DNA of 64,000 bases from Corynebacterium oculi. GTDB taxonomy: Bacteria; Actinomycetota; Actinomycetes; Mycobacteriales; Mycobacteriaceae. The translations under genes were made by a program, and so were the position numbers. The notes under the pieces are model-generated. The model saw nothing but the letters and a program-made list of their open reading frames with translations, was not told where the DNA came from and did not search any database. The DNA lies in the NCBI RefSeq assembly GCF_001412105.1, contig NZ_LKST01000004.1, positions 62,001 to 126,000 of the forward strand, written 5' to 3'. This document shows positions 10,244-19,113 of this stretch, piece after piece. Each line of letters starts with the position of its first letter. Position 1 is the first letter of the stretch.

Positions 10244-10290
10244 CGAAAGTCCTCGCTTACCCTTTACCGTGAGCGAGGACTTTCGCCTTT
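10244..10290 (+). terminator. Strong intrinsic terminator after the 46-aa gene
   Basis: CGAAAGTCCTCGCTTAC (10244-10260) pairs with GTGAGCGAGGACTTTCG (10269-10285) around an 8-nt loop with only one imperfect pair, followed by CCTTTAA. A second smaller hairpin CGACAG...CTGTCG (10293-10314) lies just beyond and could serve the convergent pqo gene. Confidence 0.75.
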
Positions 10291-10359
10291 AACGACAGTC
10301 TGGGTGGGCTGTCGCTCAAGAGCATACCTCATTCCATCTCGTTAAACCCACACAAAGCC

Positions 10360-12096
10360 CTACAACCTCGGAATGTTCCGCAGGTTCGAGCGCGCCATCG
10401 TAATCATGGAGCCCACGCCACCACCAAAGACGGTGCGGGTGGCGGCCTTGGAGAATCCCATGAGCATCTCCCAGGTGATGTTCGGCGGGATGGAGAGCGC
10501 GTTGGGGTCGGTCACCATGTCCACCAGCACGGGGCCGCCATAAGCCAGGGCCTCCTGGATTCCGGCGCGCAGTTGCTTGGGGTCCTCGATGCGGATGGAC
10601 TTGATGCCCACGCCTTGCGCGATCTTGGCGTAGTCCACCTGGTCGTGATCGGTCTCGTATTCGGGCATGCCCTGCACGAGCATTTCCAGCTTGACCATGC
10701 CCAGGGAGGAATTGTTGAATACGAAGATCTTGATGGGCAGGTCGTGCTGCTTGACGGTGATGAGTTCGCCCATGAGCATACTCAGCCCGCCGTCGCCGCT
10801 GAAGGTCACCACCTGGCGGCTGCGGTCGGCAGCCTGTGCGCCGATGGCCTGCGGCAGAGCGTTGGCCATGGTGCCGTGGCGGTAGGATCCCATGTCCACG
10901 CGCTGTCCGTTGGGGGTGAGGTAGCGTGCTGCCCACACGTTGCTCATGCCGGTGTCCACGGTGAAGATGGCGTCCTGAGCGGCGAGCTCGTCGATGAGCG
11001 AGGCCGCGTATTCCGGGTGGATGGGCGTGTGCTTCTCCACGTTGTGCGTGTAGGCGGATACCACGTCCTCCAGGGCCTTGGCGTGCTTTTTGAGCATCTT
11101 ATCCAGGAAGGAGCGGTTCTTCTTTTCCTCCACGTGGGGCAGGATGTTCTCGATCACCGCGCCGGCGTCGCCCACCACGGGGTACTTGATGGTGGTGCGT
11201 CGGCCGATGTGGGAGCCGTCGATGTCGATCTGCGCCACGTTCTTGGAGGGCAGGAAGTCGTTGTAGGGGAAGTCCGTGCCGATGAGGATCAGCAGGTCTG
11301 CCTCGTGAGAGGCCTCGTGGCAGGCGCCGTAGCCCAAGAGGCCGGACATACCCACGTCGAAGGGGTTGTCATACTGGATATAGTGCTTGCCGCCAAAGGC
11401 GTGACCGATGGGGGCCTTGATCTTTTCGGCCAGGGCCAGCACCTGTTCGCGGGCGTCCTTGATGCCCGCGCCCACGAAGAGCGTGACGGAGGAGGCCTGG
11501 TTGATCGCTTGCACCAGGGCGGCGGCCTCGCGCTGATCCGGGTAGGCCACCGGGCGGCCGGTGGAGATCACGGAGTCGATGATGGTGGTGTCCTCCACGT
11601 CCTCGGCGGCGAGGTCGCCGGGGATCACCAGCGCGGATACGCCCTTGCCGCTCATGGTGGCCTGGATCGCGTGGTGGGTAATCACCGCGCCCTGATCCGC
11701 GGAGTTGACCATCTCGCAGTACCCGGAGCACTCCTGGAAGATCTGCTGCGGGTGGGTTTCCTGGAAGAACTGGGAGCCGATCTGCCGGGAGGGAATGTGG
11801 CTGGCCAGCACCAGAACCTTGGCCCCGTTGCGGTGGGAATCATAAAGCCCCTGGATAAGGTGGGTGTTGCCCGGCCCGCAGGAGCCGGCGCACACCGCCA
11901 ACCCGCCGGTGATGAGGGATTCCGCCCCGGCGGCGAAGGCCGCCGCCTCCTCGTTGCGCACGTGGACCCATTCGATAGTGGAATCGCGTACCGCGTCCAC
12001 GATGGGGTTGAGGGAGTCCCCCACCACGCCGTAAATGCGCTGCACGCCCTGCCGTTCCAGGGCGCTCACCAGGACTTCTGCGTAGTTCTTTGCCAT
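10360..12096 (-). CDS. pqo: Pyruvate:quinone oxidoreductase (pyruvate dehydrogenase, PoxB type)
   Basis: A 578-aa thiamine-diphosphate and FAD enzyme that oxidises pyruvate to acetate and CO2 and reduces quinone at the membrane. The N-terminal TPP domain has RNEEAAAFAAGAES, and the C-terminal ThDP motif GDGGLSMLMGE...FNNSS is at about residue 415. The length matches C. glutamicum Pqo. ATG 12096 is chosen over an upstream in-frame start because of a perfect AGGAGG element nine bases ahead. It neighbours the phoRS region as in C. glutamicum. Transcribed alone, divergent from the MFS gene. Confidence 0.95.
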   Translation of the reverse strand: MAKNYAEVLVSALERQGVQRIYGVVGDSLNPIVDAVRDSTIEWVHVRNEEAAAFAAGAESLITGGLAVCAGSCGPGNTHLIQGLYDSHRNGAKVLVLASHIPSRQIGSQFFQETHPQQIFQECSGYCEMVNSADQGAVITHHAIQATMSGKGVSALVIPGDLAAEDVEDTTIIDSVISTGRPVAYPDQREAAALVQAINQASSVTLFVGAGIKDAREQVLALAEKIKAPIGHAFGGKHYIQYDNPFDVGMSGLLGYGACHEASHEADLLILIGTDFPYNDFLPSKNVAQIDIDGSHIGRRTTIKYPVVGDAGAVIENILPHVEEKKNRSFLDKMLKKHAKALEDVVSAYTHNVEKHTPIHPEYAASLIDELAAQDAIFTVDTGMSNVWAARYLTPNGQRVDMGSYRHGTMANALPQAIGAQAADRSRQVVTFSGDGGLSMLMGELITVKQHDLPIKIFVFNNSSLGMVKLEMLVQGMPEYETDHDQVDYAKIAQGVGIKSIRIEDPKQLRAGIQEALAYGGPVLVDMVTDPNALSIPPNITWEMLMGFSKAATRTVFGGGVGSMITMARSNLRNIPRL

Positions 12097-12268
12097 TGCT
12101 TGCCTCCTTGCCGGCGCCGCGATCCCGCGGGGAGCACCACGGCGGGGCGTCAATAAGCGCCACCCGTGAGATCGCTTCCGGTTCAGTCTGCTTGTGTGGA
12201 TATGTCCACCAGTATGCCCCGGTATTCCCGCGCGTGCCAGGGCCGCCCTTTAGGTACAGTATTGCTCC

Positions 12269-13705
12269 ATGCAGCACCCTTCCCCGTCCGCCACCACGCC
12301 CCGGCAGCGCTGGACTTTCCTCGCCGTCATCAGCGCCGGGCTTTTCCTCATCAGCATGGATAACTCCGTGTTGTTTACCGCCCTCCCGCAGCTGGAGGCG
12401 CAGTTGCACACCACGGATCTTCAGGCCCTATGGGTCATTAATGCCTACCCCCTTGTGCTCAGCGGCCTGCTGCTCGGCACCGGCACGCTGGGCGATCGGA
12501 TTGGGCATCGCCGCATGTTCCTCATCGGCATGGTGATCTTTCTCTGCGGTTCCCTGGCCGCCGCGTTTTCTCCCACCGCCTGGGCCCTGATCGCCGCGCG
12601 CGCCGTGCTGGGGCTGGGCGCGGCCACCATGATGCCCGCCACCCTGGCGCTCATTCGCGTGACCTTCCTCGACGAGCGCGAGCTCAGCACCGCCATCGGT
12701 ATCTGGGGCTCCATCGCCGTGGTGGGGGCGGCCTCCGGGCCGGTGATCGGCGGGTTCCTGCTGGAGCACTTCTGGTGGGGTTCGGTGTTCCTCATTAACC
12801 TCCCGGTGGGCGTCATCGCGCTCATCGCCACCTTCCTGCTCGCCCCTCCCAATCGCCCCAACCCCGCCGCGCACTGGGATGCTCTCTCCTCGCTGCTGGC
12901 CCTGCTGGCGGTATCCGGCCTGGTCATGGCGATCAAGGAGGCGGCGAACACGCAGCGGCACTGGTGGCTCCTCGGTGCAGCCCTCGTGGTGGCGGTCCTC
13001 GCCGGAATCCTCTTCTCGCTGCGCCAGCGCCGCCTGACTCAGCCCCTGCTGAGCACGGACGTCTTCCGCAACCGCATGTTCACCGGCGGGGTACTCGCCG
13101 CCGCGGGCGGCATGTTCTCCCTGGCGGGCATCGAGCTGATGACCACCCAGCGCTTCCAGCTCATCGCGGGGTACAGCCCCTTGCAGGCTGGCCTGGTGGT
13201 GGCCCTGGCCGCCATCTCCGCCCTGCCCTTTTCCATTCTCGGCGGCGCGAACCTGCATCGGCTGGGCTTCCGCACTCTGATTACCGGCGGGTTTAGCCTC
13301 ATCGCGGCGGCGGTGCTCCTGGCCGCAGGTTCCCTCTACGCCGGTTTCCTGCCGCTGTTCCTCGTCGGCATGGCGCTGACGGGCGCGGGCGCGGGCGCGG
13401 TGATGTCCGTCTCCTCCGTGGCGATCATCGGCTCAGCGCCCCACGAACGCGCGGGCATGGCCTCCAGCGTGGAGGAGGTTTCCTACGAGTTCGGCAGCCT
13501 GCTCTCCGTGGCGATCCTGGGCAGCCTCTTTCCCGCCTTCCTCGCCGCATTCACCGAGGCGGGGGCGGAGCACGCCGCAGCCTATGACCACGCCTACCGC
13601 ATGATCCTCTGCGTCATCGCCGCCGTGGGGGCGCTCAGCGCCGCCGTCACCGCCTGGTGCTTCCGGGGCAACCCGCGCAGCACCCGGTACGGTTCCGCGC
13701 ACTGA
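12269..13705 (+). CDS. MFS drug:H+ antiporter, DHA2 (EmrB/QacA) type
   Basis: A 478-aa multi-pass protein with about 14 hydrophobic helices. The DHA2 signatures are visible: the first-helix motif LFLISMDNSVLFTALP, the loop motif GTLGDRIGHRRMF, and motif C GAASGPVIGGFL in helix 5. Such proteins export lipophilic compounds or dyes using the proton gradient; the substrate is unknown. A TACAGT box ending about eight bases before ATG suggests a leaderless transcript. It also neighbours pqo in C. glutamicum. Confidence 0.92.
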   Translation: MQHPSPSATTPRQRWTFLAVISAGLFLISMDNSVLFTALPQLEAQLHTTDLQALWVINAYPLVLSGLLLGTGTLGDRIGHRRMFLIGMVIFLCGSLAAAFSPTAWALIAARAVLGLGAATMMPATLALIRVTFLDERELSTAIGIWGSIAVVGAASGPVIGGFLLEHFWWGSVFLINLPVGVIALIATFLLAPPNRPNPAAHWDALSSLLALLAVSGLVMAIKEAANTQRHWWLLGAALVVAVLAGILFSLRQRRLTQPLLSTDVFRNRMFTGGVLAAAGGMFSLAGIELMTTQRFQLIAGYSPLQAGLVVALAAISALPFSILGGANLHRLGFRTLITGGFSLIAAAVLLAAGSLYAGFLPLFLVGMALTGAGAGAVMSVSSVAIIGSAPHERAGMASSVEEVSYEFGSLLSVAILGSLFPAFLAAFTEAGAEHAAAYDHAYRMILCVIAAVGALSAAVTAWCFRGNPRSTRYGSAH

Positions 13706-13741
13706 GGGTTGGTGCTTATCGACGCCGCTCAGGGCCAAGGC

Positions 13742-15040
13742 TCAGCGGCGCGCCAGCGCGCCCATCGGGTCCCAGGCGGGCAGCACAACCGGTTCCGCGT
13801 CCCGCGCCGCCAGCACCTCCGCAGGGAGGAAGCGCGGCGGGACGGCGATCTCAAACACGTAGGGGTCAAACCAGGAATCGTCCATCGTCCAGAACCCCTT
13901 GTCCGCCTTTTCCTCGCCCCAGGAGTTTTCCACCCGCCAGCGGCGCGGGCGGCCCTGCTCGTCTAGATCCACGCCGGTGAACACCATAGCGTGCTCCATG
14001 AGGGATTCCCCGGTGCGCAGGCGCTGCGCCTTGGTCAGGCTCATCTCCACGCCGTACACGGACTCGTAATCGTAGAGGTCAGCGGCCCAGAAGCCGGTTT
14101 CTCGATCCCCCTGGCGGCTGGTCTCGCAGCCAAACCACACGGGAAGCCCCTCCGCCACGGCCCGGACGGCGGCCTCCTTGAGCACCTCCATCGGGGCGTT
14201 CAGGTAGGTCACCGCCCCGGCGCCCACCACGTTGCCCAGGTATTCCACGGTATAGCGGGCCCCATAATCGTGGCGGGGATCGTTGACCACGCACACATAT
14301 TCTCCCAGGTCCTCCGGCAAGTAGCGGCGCGCAAACTCGCGCGGGGTTACCTCCCCCTCCCGGTGGAACTGCCCCTCCTTATCCCGGTACTGCCACACGA
14401 ACCTCTCCGGGGGAACTCCCAGATGAATGGTCAGGATCTTGTACACATCGGCCAGTACCTCGCCCCGTATGCGCGAGGCCTCGGAGTCTTGTTCCTCCCG
14501 CAACCGCAAGGCACCCCGGCGTAGCACGGAGAGCAGATCGCGGTTGAGCTTCGCGGTGTTCGAGCTGGAATGAGTTTCCGGCATGGCGTACTTGGGCACC
14601 ACGCCGTACTTTTCCACCACGGAGACAAACATGTTCCACTGCCCGCCATCTTCTAAGGGCGTGGCCATGAGGTGAGAGACGGTACGATCATCCACCGGGC
14701 GCTCGCGCAGGTCCGCCATCGAGGACAGAAAGTAATTGGCCTTTTCCAGCTTGTCGTAGAAGTGGATATACGCCTGAGAGAATTCAAAGTCCTTGATGTT
14801 GTGCCGCGCCATCACCGCACCACGCAGGGAATTAAGGCCCGCGAAGATCCAGCACCGCCCCGTGCGCTTTTGATTGGCCACCGCCCAGTCATCCACCTTG
14901 TGCGATACCGAGGTATCCAGGGCGGTAACGGCCTTCCTATTAAGAGCAATGCGATCAATATCCGTGCCGGCCACCATGTTTCCGGCCAGGCGCACGGCGG
15001 TATCGGCGGCAATATCACGGTTCCACTGTGCATAATCCAT
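13742..15040 (-). CDS. pepC: C1B-family aminopeptidase (PepC/bleomycin hydrolase), copy 1
   Basis: A 432-aa cytosolic cysteine peptidase. The active-site Cys is in NQKRTGRCWIFA (about residue 62), the catalytic His in EHAMVFTGV and Asn in RVENSWGE (about residues 358 and 379). PepC-like enzymes trim N-terminal residues from peptides. ATG 15040 has an AAGGAG ribosome binding site; the ORF could extend further but without one. It follows a second homologous gene by 26 bp, so the two form a tandem pair. Confidence 0.93.
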   Translation of the reverse strand: MDYAQWNRDIAADTAVRLAGNMVAGTDIDRIALNRKAVTALDTSVSHKVDDWAVANQKRTGRCWIFAGLNSLRGAVMARHNIKDFEFSQAYIHFYDKLEKANYFLSSMADLRERPVDDRTVSHLMATPLEDGGQWNMFVSVVEKYGVVPKYAMPETHSSSNTAKLNRDLLSVLRRGALRLREEQDSEASRIRGEVLADVYKILTIHLGVPPERFVWQYRDKEGQFHREGEVTPREFARRYLPEDLGEYVCVVNDPRHDYGARYTVEYLGNVVGAGAVTYLNAPMEVLKEAAVRAVAEGLPVWFGCETSRQGDRETGFWAADLYDYESVYGVEMSLTKAQRLRTGESLMEHAMVFTGVDLDEQGRPRRWRVENSWGEEKADKGFWTMDDSWFDPYVFEIAVPPRFLPAEVLAARDAEPVVLPAWDPMGALARR

Positions 15041-15066
15041 GAGGTTTCTCCTTAAGTCATTCCCGG

Positions 15067-16368
15067 TTAAGCCATCGCGTCCCACACCGGCAGCAGCACC
15101 GGCTCCGCAGTCAGCACCGCGCGCAGGCGCTCCGGCACAAAGCGCACGTGCACCGCCACGGCAAACACGTTCTCATCGAACCATTCCTGGGACATCACCC
15201 CATAGCCCTTATCCGCCGCCTCATTCTTGGCGCTCTGATTCTTTTCTCCCCAGGTATTCTCCACCCGCCACCGCGCCGGAGACTCGTCATAGCCGCTGAG
15301 CACCATCGCGTGCGTGAGCACGGACTCCCAGGTCTCCATGCGCTGCGCCTTGGTCATGGCGGTATCTACGCCGTACAACTCATCACGCTCCAGCAGGTTC
15401 GCGTCCCACACCCCCATATCCCGGTGGAACTGGCGGTTCACATCACAGGCAAACCACACCGGCTCCCCCGCCCGCACACTATCGACGGCCGCCCGGGTGA
15501 CGTCGGCAAGCTCCGCGTTGAGGTATGTAAACAGCGAGGTGCCCGGCACGCTCGTCTGGGTATCGATGGCGTAGCGCACCCCCACCTCGCGCTGCGGGCG
15601 CGGATCGTGCCCCAGCACCACGTACTCCCCGAGGTCTGCGGGCAGGTAGCGCTGGGCAAACTCGCGCGGGGTTACCTGCCCCTCCCGGTGAAACTGCCCC
15701 TCCTTATCCCGATACTGCCAGGCGAACCTCTCCGGCGGCACGCCTAAGTGAATGGCGAGTATCCGGTGGACGTCGCGCAGTATCCCCTCCTTGGTGGCAT
15801 CCCCCTCCGCCAGGCGCACCACGCCCCGGCGCAGCACCGTGTTCAGCGCGCGGCGCAGGTGCGCGGTATGGGAACTGGAGTGGGTCTCCGGCATGGCGTA
15901 CTTGGGCACCGCACCATAGCGCTCCACCAGGTGCACCACGTAATTCCACTCCCCGCCGTCACCCACCGGTTCGTGCAGCAGCGCGTGGGCACGGCGATCA
16001 TCGAGGTCATCCAGGTGCTCCGCAATGGCATCAAGGAAGATCTCCGCCTTGCCCAGGAGGTCATAGAACTGTAGGTAAGCCTCCGAGAACTCAAAGTCCT
16101 GCACACCCAAATCCCGGGCGATCCGGTGGCGGAACACGTTGAAGGCCGCGAACATCCAGCACCGGCCGGACTGCTTCTGATCGGTGACCTTGAGGGAATC
16201 AAGCTTGGTCTCCGGGGCCACGCTTAACCCCACCACCGCGCGGCGATCCAGGGCCACCTCATCGACATCGGTGGTGGTCACGGCGTTGGTGGCCATGCGC
16301 ACCTGCGGGGTATCGGCGGCTTTACGTAAACGCGCGAGATCCTGCGGGGTCAAGGTGAAATCAGCCAT
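15067..16368 (-). CDS. pepC: C1B-family aminopeptidase (PepC/bleomycin hydrolase), copy 2
   Basis: A 433-aa paralogue of the downstream gene. The catalytic residues are in DQKQSGRCWMFA (Cys, about residue 70), THAMVLSGYD (His) and RVENTWGE (Asn). Many blocks are near-identical between the copies (for example LGVPPERFAWQYRDKEGQFHREG against the other copy), while the C-terminal thirds differ, with a short EKNQSAKNEA insertion here. Both copies keep the full catalytic set. First gene of a two-gene minus-strand unit. Confidence 0.93.
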   Translation of the reverse strand: MADFTLTPQDLARLRKAADTPQVRMATNAVTTTDVDEVALDRRAVVGLSVAPETKLDSLKVTDQKQSGRCWMFAAFNVFRHRIARDLGVQDFEFSEAYLQFYDLLGKAEIFLDAIAEHLDDLDDRRAHALLHEPVGDGGEWNYVVHLVERYGAVPKYAMPETHSSSHTAHLRRALNTVLRRGVVRLAEGDATKEGILRDVHRILAIHLGVPPERFAWQYRDKEGQFHREGQVTPREFAQRYLPADLGEYVVLGHDPRPQREVGVRYAIDTQTSVPGTSLFTYLNAELADVTRAAVDSVRAGEPVWFACDVNRQFHRDMGVWDANLLERDELYGVDTAMTKAQRMETWESVLTHAMVLSGYDESPARWRVENTWGEKNQSAKNEAADKGYGVMSQEWFDENVFAVAVHVRFVPERLRAVLTAEPVLLPVWDAMA

Positions 16369-16475
16369 GCGCCTGAAGATAGCAGAACCCGCAGGTGGTT
16401 GAAGTCACAGGAAAGGGGTTAGCGTTGAGTCTCATGTGCTTATGGCTGAGAGGGGCTGCTACCACGATGCCCGCC

Positions 16476-17632
16476 ATGAAACACATCTAGCCATTCCTAC
16501 TTGCCCAGGTTTTCGCCTCCGCCGGGGTGGGGCTTAATCTCACCGTGGCCGCGCTGGCCGCCGCCACGGTCACCGGGAACGAGAGCCTTGGTGGTCTCGC
16601 CAGACCAGCACCATTATCGGTGCCACCCTCATTACGGCGCTGAGCACGGAACTCACCCGCATGCACAGCCGCCTGGTGGCCCTGCGCTGCGCCCTTGGCC
16701 TTGCTGTGATCGGCTCGCTGGTATGTGGCCTCGCGGTCAGCGCCTCCGGCGCGCTGCACTGGACGCTCTTTGTGGGCTTATTCCTCTTGGGCGGTGGTAC
16801 CGTGAGCGCGCTTCTCTCCCGCTTCACCGCCGCCGATAAGATCACCGATCCCACCCACATCTCCACCTCCATTAGCGCCGTGTTCCTTGGTTCCGCCATC
16901 GGTTCTGCGGTGGGCCCACAAATACACGGCTGGATTACGCGGCTTACCGATTCCCCCATGCCGCTGGTTTTTCTGTGCTCGGCCATGATCTTTGCGCTGG
17001 GCCTTGTGCCTCTTCTCCAGGAGAAAGCCCCCGCACCGGCAGGCTCCTCCGTCCGTGGTGATACCGGGAAAACACCGCTGCGCTGGCGGCCCGCCTATAC
17101 CGCAATCTTCCTCATCGGCATATTCAGCCATGCCACGATGGTGAGCCTCATGGCTATGGCGCCCCTTTATACGGATAAGGCATTCGGCCCCGGCAGTACC
17201 GGGCTCGTCATGACGGCGCACCTGCTAGGAATGTACGTCCTTGGCCCAGTAGTGAGCGCGGCCATTCGGAAACTCAGCTTTCCCGTGGTCGCGTGCACCG
17301 GGGCTATTGTTTTTGGGCTCTCTTATACGTGCTTGATCTTCAGCCCGGGCAGCTTTCCCATCTTTGTCGTTGGGCTCTTCGGAGTGGGTTTTGGCTGGTC
17401 CATCGGCATGATCTCCGCTTCCATCCTGGCCGCCACCATCGCAGAGACCAATGCCAGAATCACCCTCCAGGGCAGGCTGGATATGAGCATCAATATCGCG
17501 GCGGGGCTCAGTTCCATCACCTCCGGGATAGCCGTGGCGCGGTGGGGCTATCCGGCGCTCGCTGCCACGAACGCTCTTGTGCTATTAGGGGTGTTGGGAA
17601 TCGCTGCCGCGCTGTGGCAGAAGCGCGGTTAA
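16476..17632 (+). pseudogene. MFS transporter, broken by a nonsense codon and a frameshift
   Basis: From 16661 an open frame of 323 codons encodes an MFS protein with about ten membrane helices. Upstream coding continues in two pieces: ATG 16476 reads MKHI, hits TAG at 16488, then reads PFLLAQVFASAGVGLNL through 16600. After that the frame must shift by one base, at the CC of 16600-16601, to give QTSTIIGATLITALSTELTR and join the long ORF. Adding one C restores a normal first helix. CAG to TAG is the simplest origin of the stop. Without these repairs helices 1-2 are lost. Ends 4 bp inside the convergent hipA. Confidence 0.75.
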
Positions 17633-18807
17633 GCAAACCTCATTCTGCGCCGCTCCAATTCTCGCGCCGCGCCATAGAGGGGAGAACCACTCAGCGGTAA
17701 ATCAGAGAGATCAATCTTTGCCGCCACTCGGAGAACCCGCTCATTCGCGCTGGCGGCCACCGCCGGGGCGAGCCCGATGGAATCCGCAAACTCCGCCCAG
17801 TGCTGATTTTTCAGATTCTTTATTTTACCCGCCACGGGAAGCGCCAGCGTCATATCCCGGTACAGCACCGTACAAGGAATGTCATACATCGGGGCCACGC
17901 TCCATGTACCGCTCTTACTCTCCACGATGGAAAGATTCTTGGCGTGCAGATCACCGTTTCCGGTGAGCCAGGCAAAAAGAAACTGCATGTAGAGGTTTCT
18001 CGCGGCCACCACGGGTGAGTTTGTTTGCGCTGCTAGGGCATGCACTACCCGTTCACTGTCCACCGAGTATTTCGCCGCCGGAAGCAAGTCCAAAACCTGC
18101 GCGGCGTCCTCTAAACCACTCCTCACCACGGCACCATCGGACACAACCAGGCGATCGAACCGCCGCACCAGCAGTCCTGGTTTATCGTTCTTATCGGGCA
18201 CCACCCGGTGCTGGGCCACGGGAATTCCCAGGTGGCGCGCATGACGGAGATGCAGGGCCTCATTGAGCACAAGGTGAGGGTGATCCGGAGGATCAAGCTT
18301 CAAGATGGAATACGCGCCCTGCCAGCCCACCAGAGCATTGATCATCGAGGCAGAAGCCTTTTCCTGCACTCCTGGCAAACCATAGTGATCCACCATTTCC
18401 GCGACGTCCCGGAAATCTACCTCACTCGGTAACCCTGCGATAAGCGGTTCCGGGGTTCCCGGTTGTTCCCCGGCGGGCACAATCTGAACGTCACCGGGAG
18501 TATCCTCCCCGATGGCGAGCAGCAAGGTAAGTTCATCGTCCAGGGAGGTTTTTGCGGCACGCCGCAGCAAACTGAGCCGATGCCCCTCGGGTAACAACCC
18601 CGCAAAGAACGCAGGCACACCACCGCCCGGCCCAAACACGGATTCCGTACTCACAGGCAAGGTAGAAGCCACCGGCGGACCCTCATATCCCGGCAAGTAG
18701 GAAAAAGAAATTCCGCCGGTATCCCCACGTTCCAAGGCCGCAGCGCGCCGCCCTTTCTTGTACACGTCCGCCGCCCGCACGAACCTCAGTCGCGCAATAT
18801 CCCTCAT
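17629..18807 (-). CDS. hipA: HipA-family Ser/Thr kinase toxin
   Basis: A 392-aa HipA-like kinase. The N-terminal subdomain (VFGPGGGVPAFFAGLLPEGHRLS) precedes the ligand loop GVQEKASASM, in which the usual QPK/QxK motif sits. The kinase core has GNGDLHAKNLSI (catalytic Asp and Asn) and VAPMYDIPCT (Mg-binding Asp). HipA toxins arrest growth by phosphorylating aminoacyl-tRNA synthetases; the target here is unknown. Its ATG overlaps the antitoxin stop by 4 bp. Slightly lower GC than neighbours suggests acquisition. Confidence 0.9.
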   Translation of the reverse strand: MRDIARLRFVRAADVYKKGRRAAALERGDTGGISFSYLPGYEGPPVASTLPVSTESVFGPGGGVPAFFAGLLPEGHRLSLLRRAAKTSLDDELTLLLAIGEDTPGDVQIVPAGEQPGTPEPLIAGLPSEVDFRDVAEMVDHYGLPGVQEKASASMINALVGWQGAYSILKLDPPDHPHLVLNEALHLRHARHLGIPVAQHRVVPDKNDKPGLLVRRFDRLVVSDGAVVRSGLEDAAQVLDLLPAAKYSVDSERVVHALAAQTNSPVVAARNLYMQFLFAWLTGNGDLHAKNLSIVESKSGTWSVAPMYDIPCTVLYRDMTLALPVAGKIKNLKNQHWAEFADSIGLAPAVAASANERVLRVAAKIDLSDLPLSGSPLYGAARELERRRMRFA

Positions 18808-19016
18808 TCCACGATCTCCACCCGCATACCCAGTACCCCGGCCACGGTGAGCACGGCGTGCAGCCCGGCGGTACCAGTGCCCTTTTCTATGTCCCGCACG
18901 GTGCGGTCGGATAGACCCGATAGTTCCGCCAATTGCTGTTGGGTGAGCATGTATTCCTTACGTATAACGCGGATAGCGGCCCCGATTTTTCGGGCTTCCT
19001 CGCGTGCGTCGATCAT
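18804..19016 (-). CDS. hipB: HipB-type XRE antitoxin
   Basis: A 70-aa helix-turn-helix protein (LTQQQLAELSGLSDRTVRDIEKG) ending in the beta strand MRVEIVE. It is encoded immediately upstream of, and overlapping, hipA. It should neutralise HipA and repress the operon. It is shorter than E. coli HipB (88 aa) but has the complete DNA-binding fold. An inverted repeat lies 20 bp before its ATG. Confidence 0.9.
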   Translation of the reverse strand: MIDAREEARKIGAAIRVIRKEYMLTQQQLAELSGLSDRTVRDIEKGTGTAGLHAVLTVAGVLGMRVEIVE

Positions 19017-19035
19017 GGTGTTTCCATCATCTTTC

Positions 19036-19053
19036 TCGGAAATATCCTTCCGA
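19036..19053. promoter_or_regulatory. Inverted repeat upstream of hipBA, candidate HipB operator
   Basis: TCGGAA-atatcc-TTCCGA is a perfect 6-bp inverted repeat 20 bp upstream of the hipB start. A related half-site TTTCGGAAGAATCC occurs near 19097-19110. HipB repressors bind paired palindromes in this position. Assignment is inferred. Confidence 0.5.
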
Positions 19054-19113
19054 AAGGGGCCTTATCACCACTCAGACTACCCCACGAAAGCCCATTTCGG
19101 AAGAATCCTTCTG

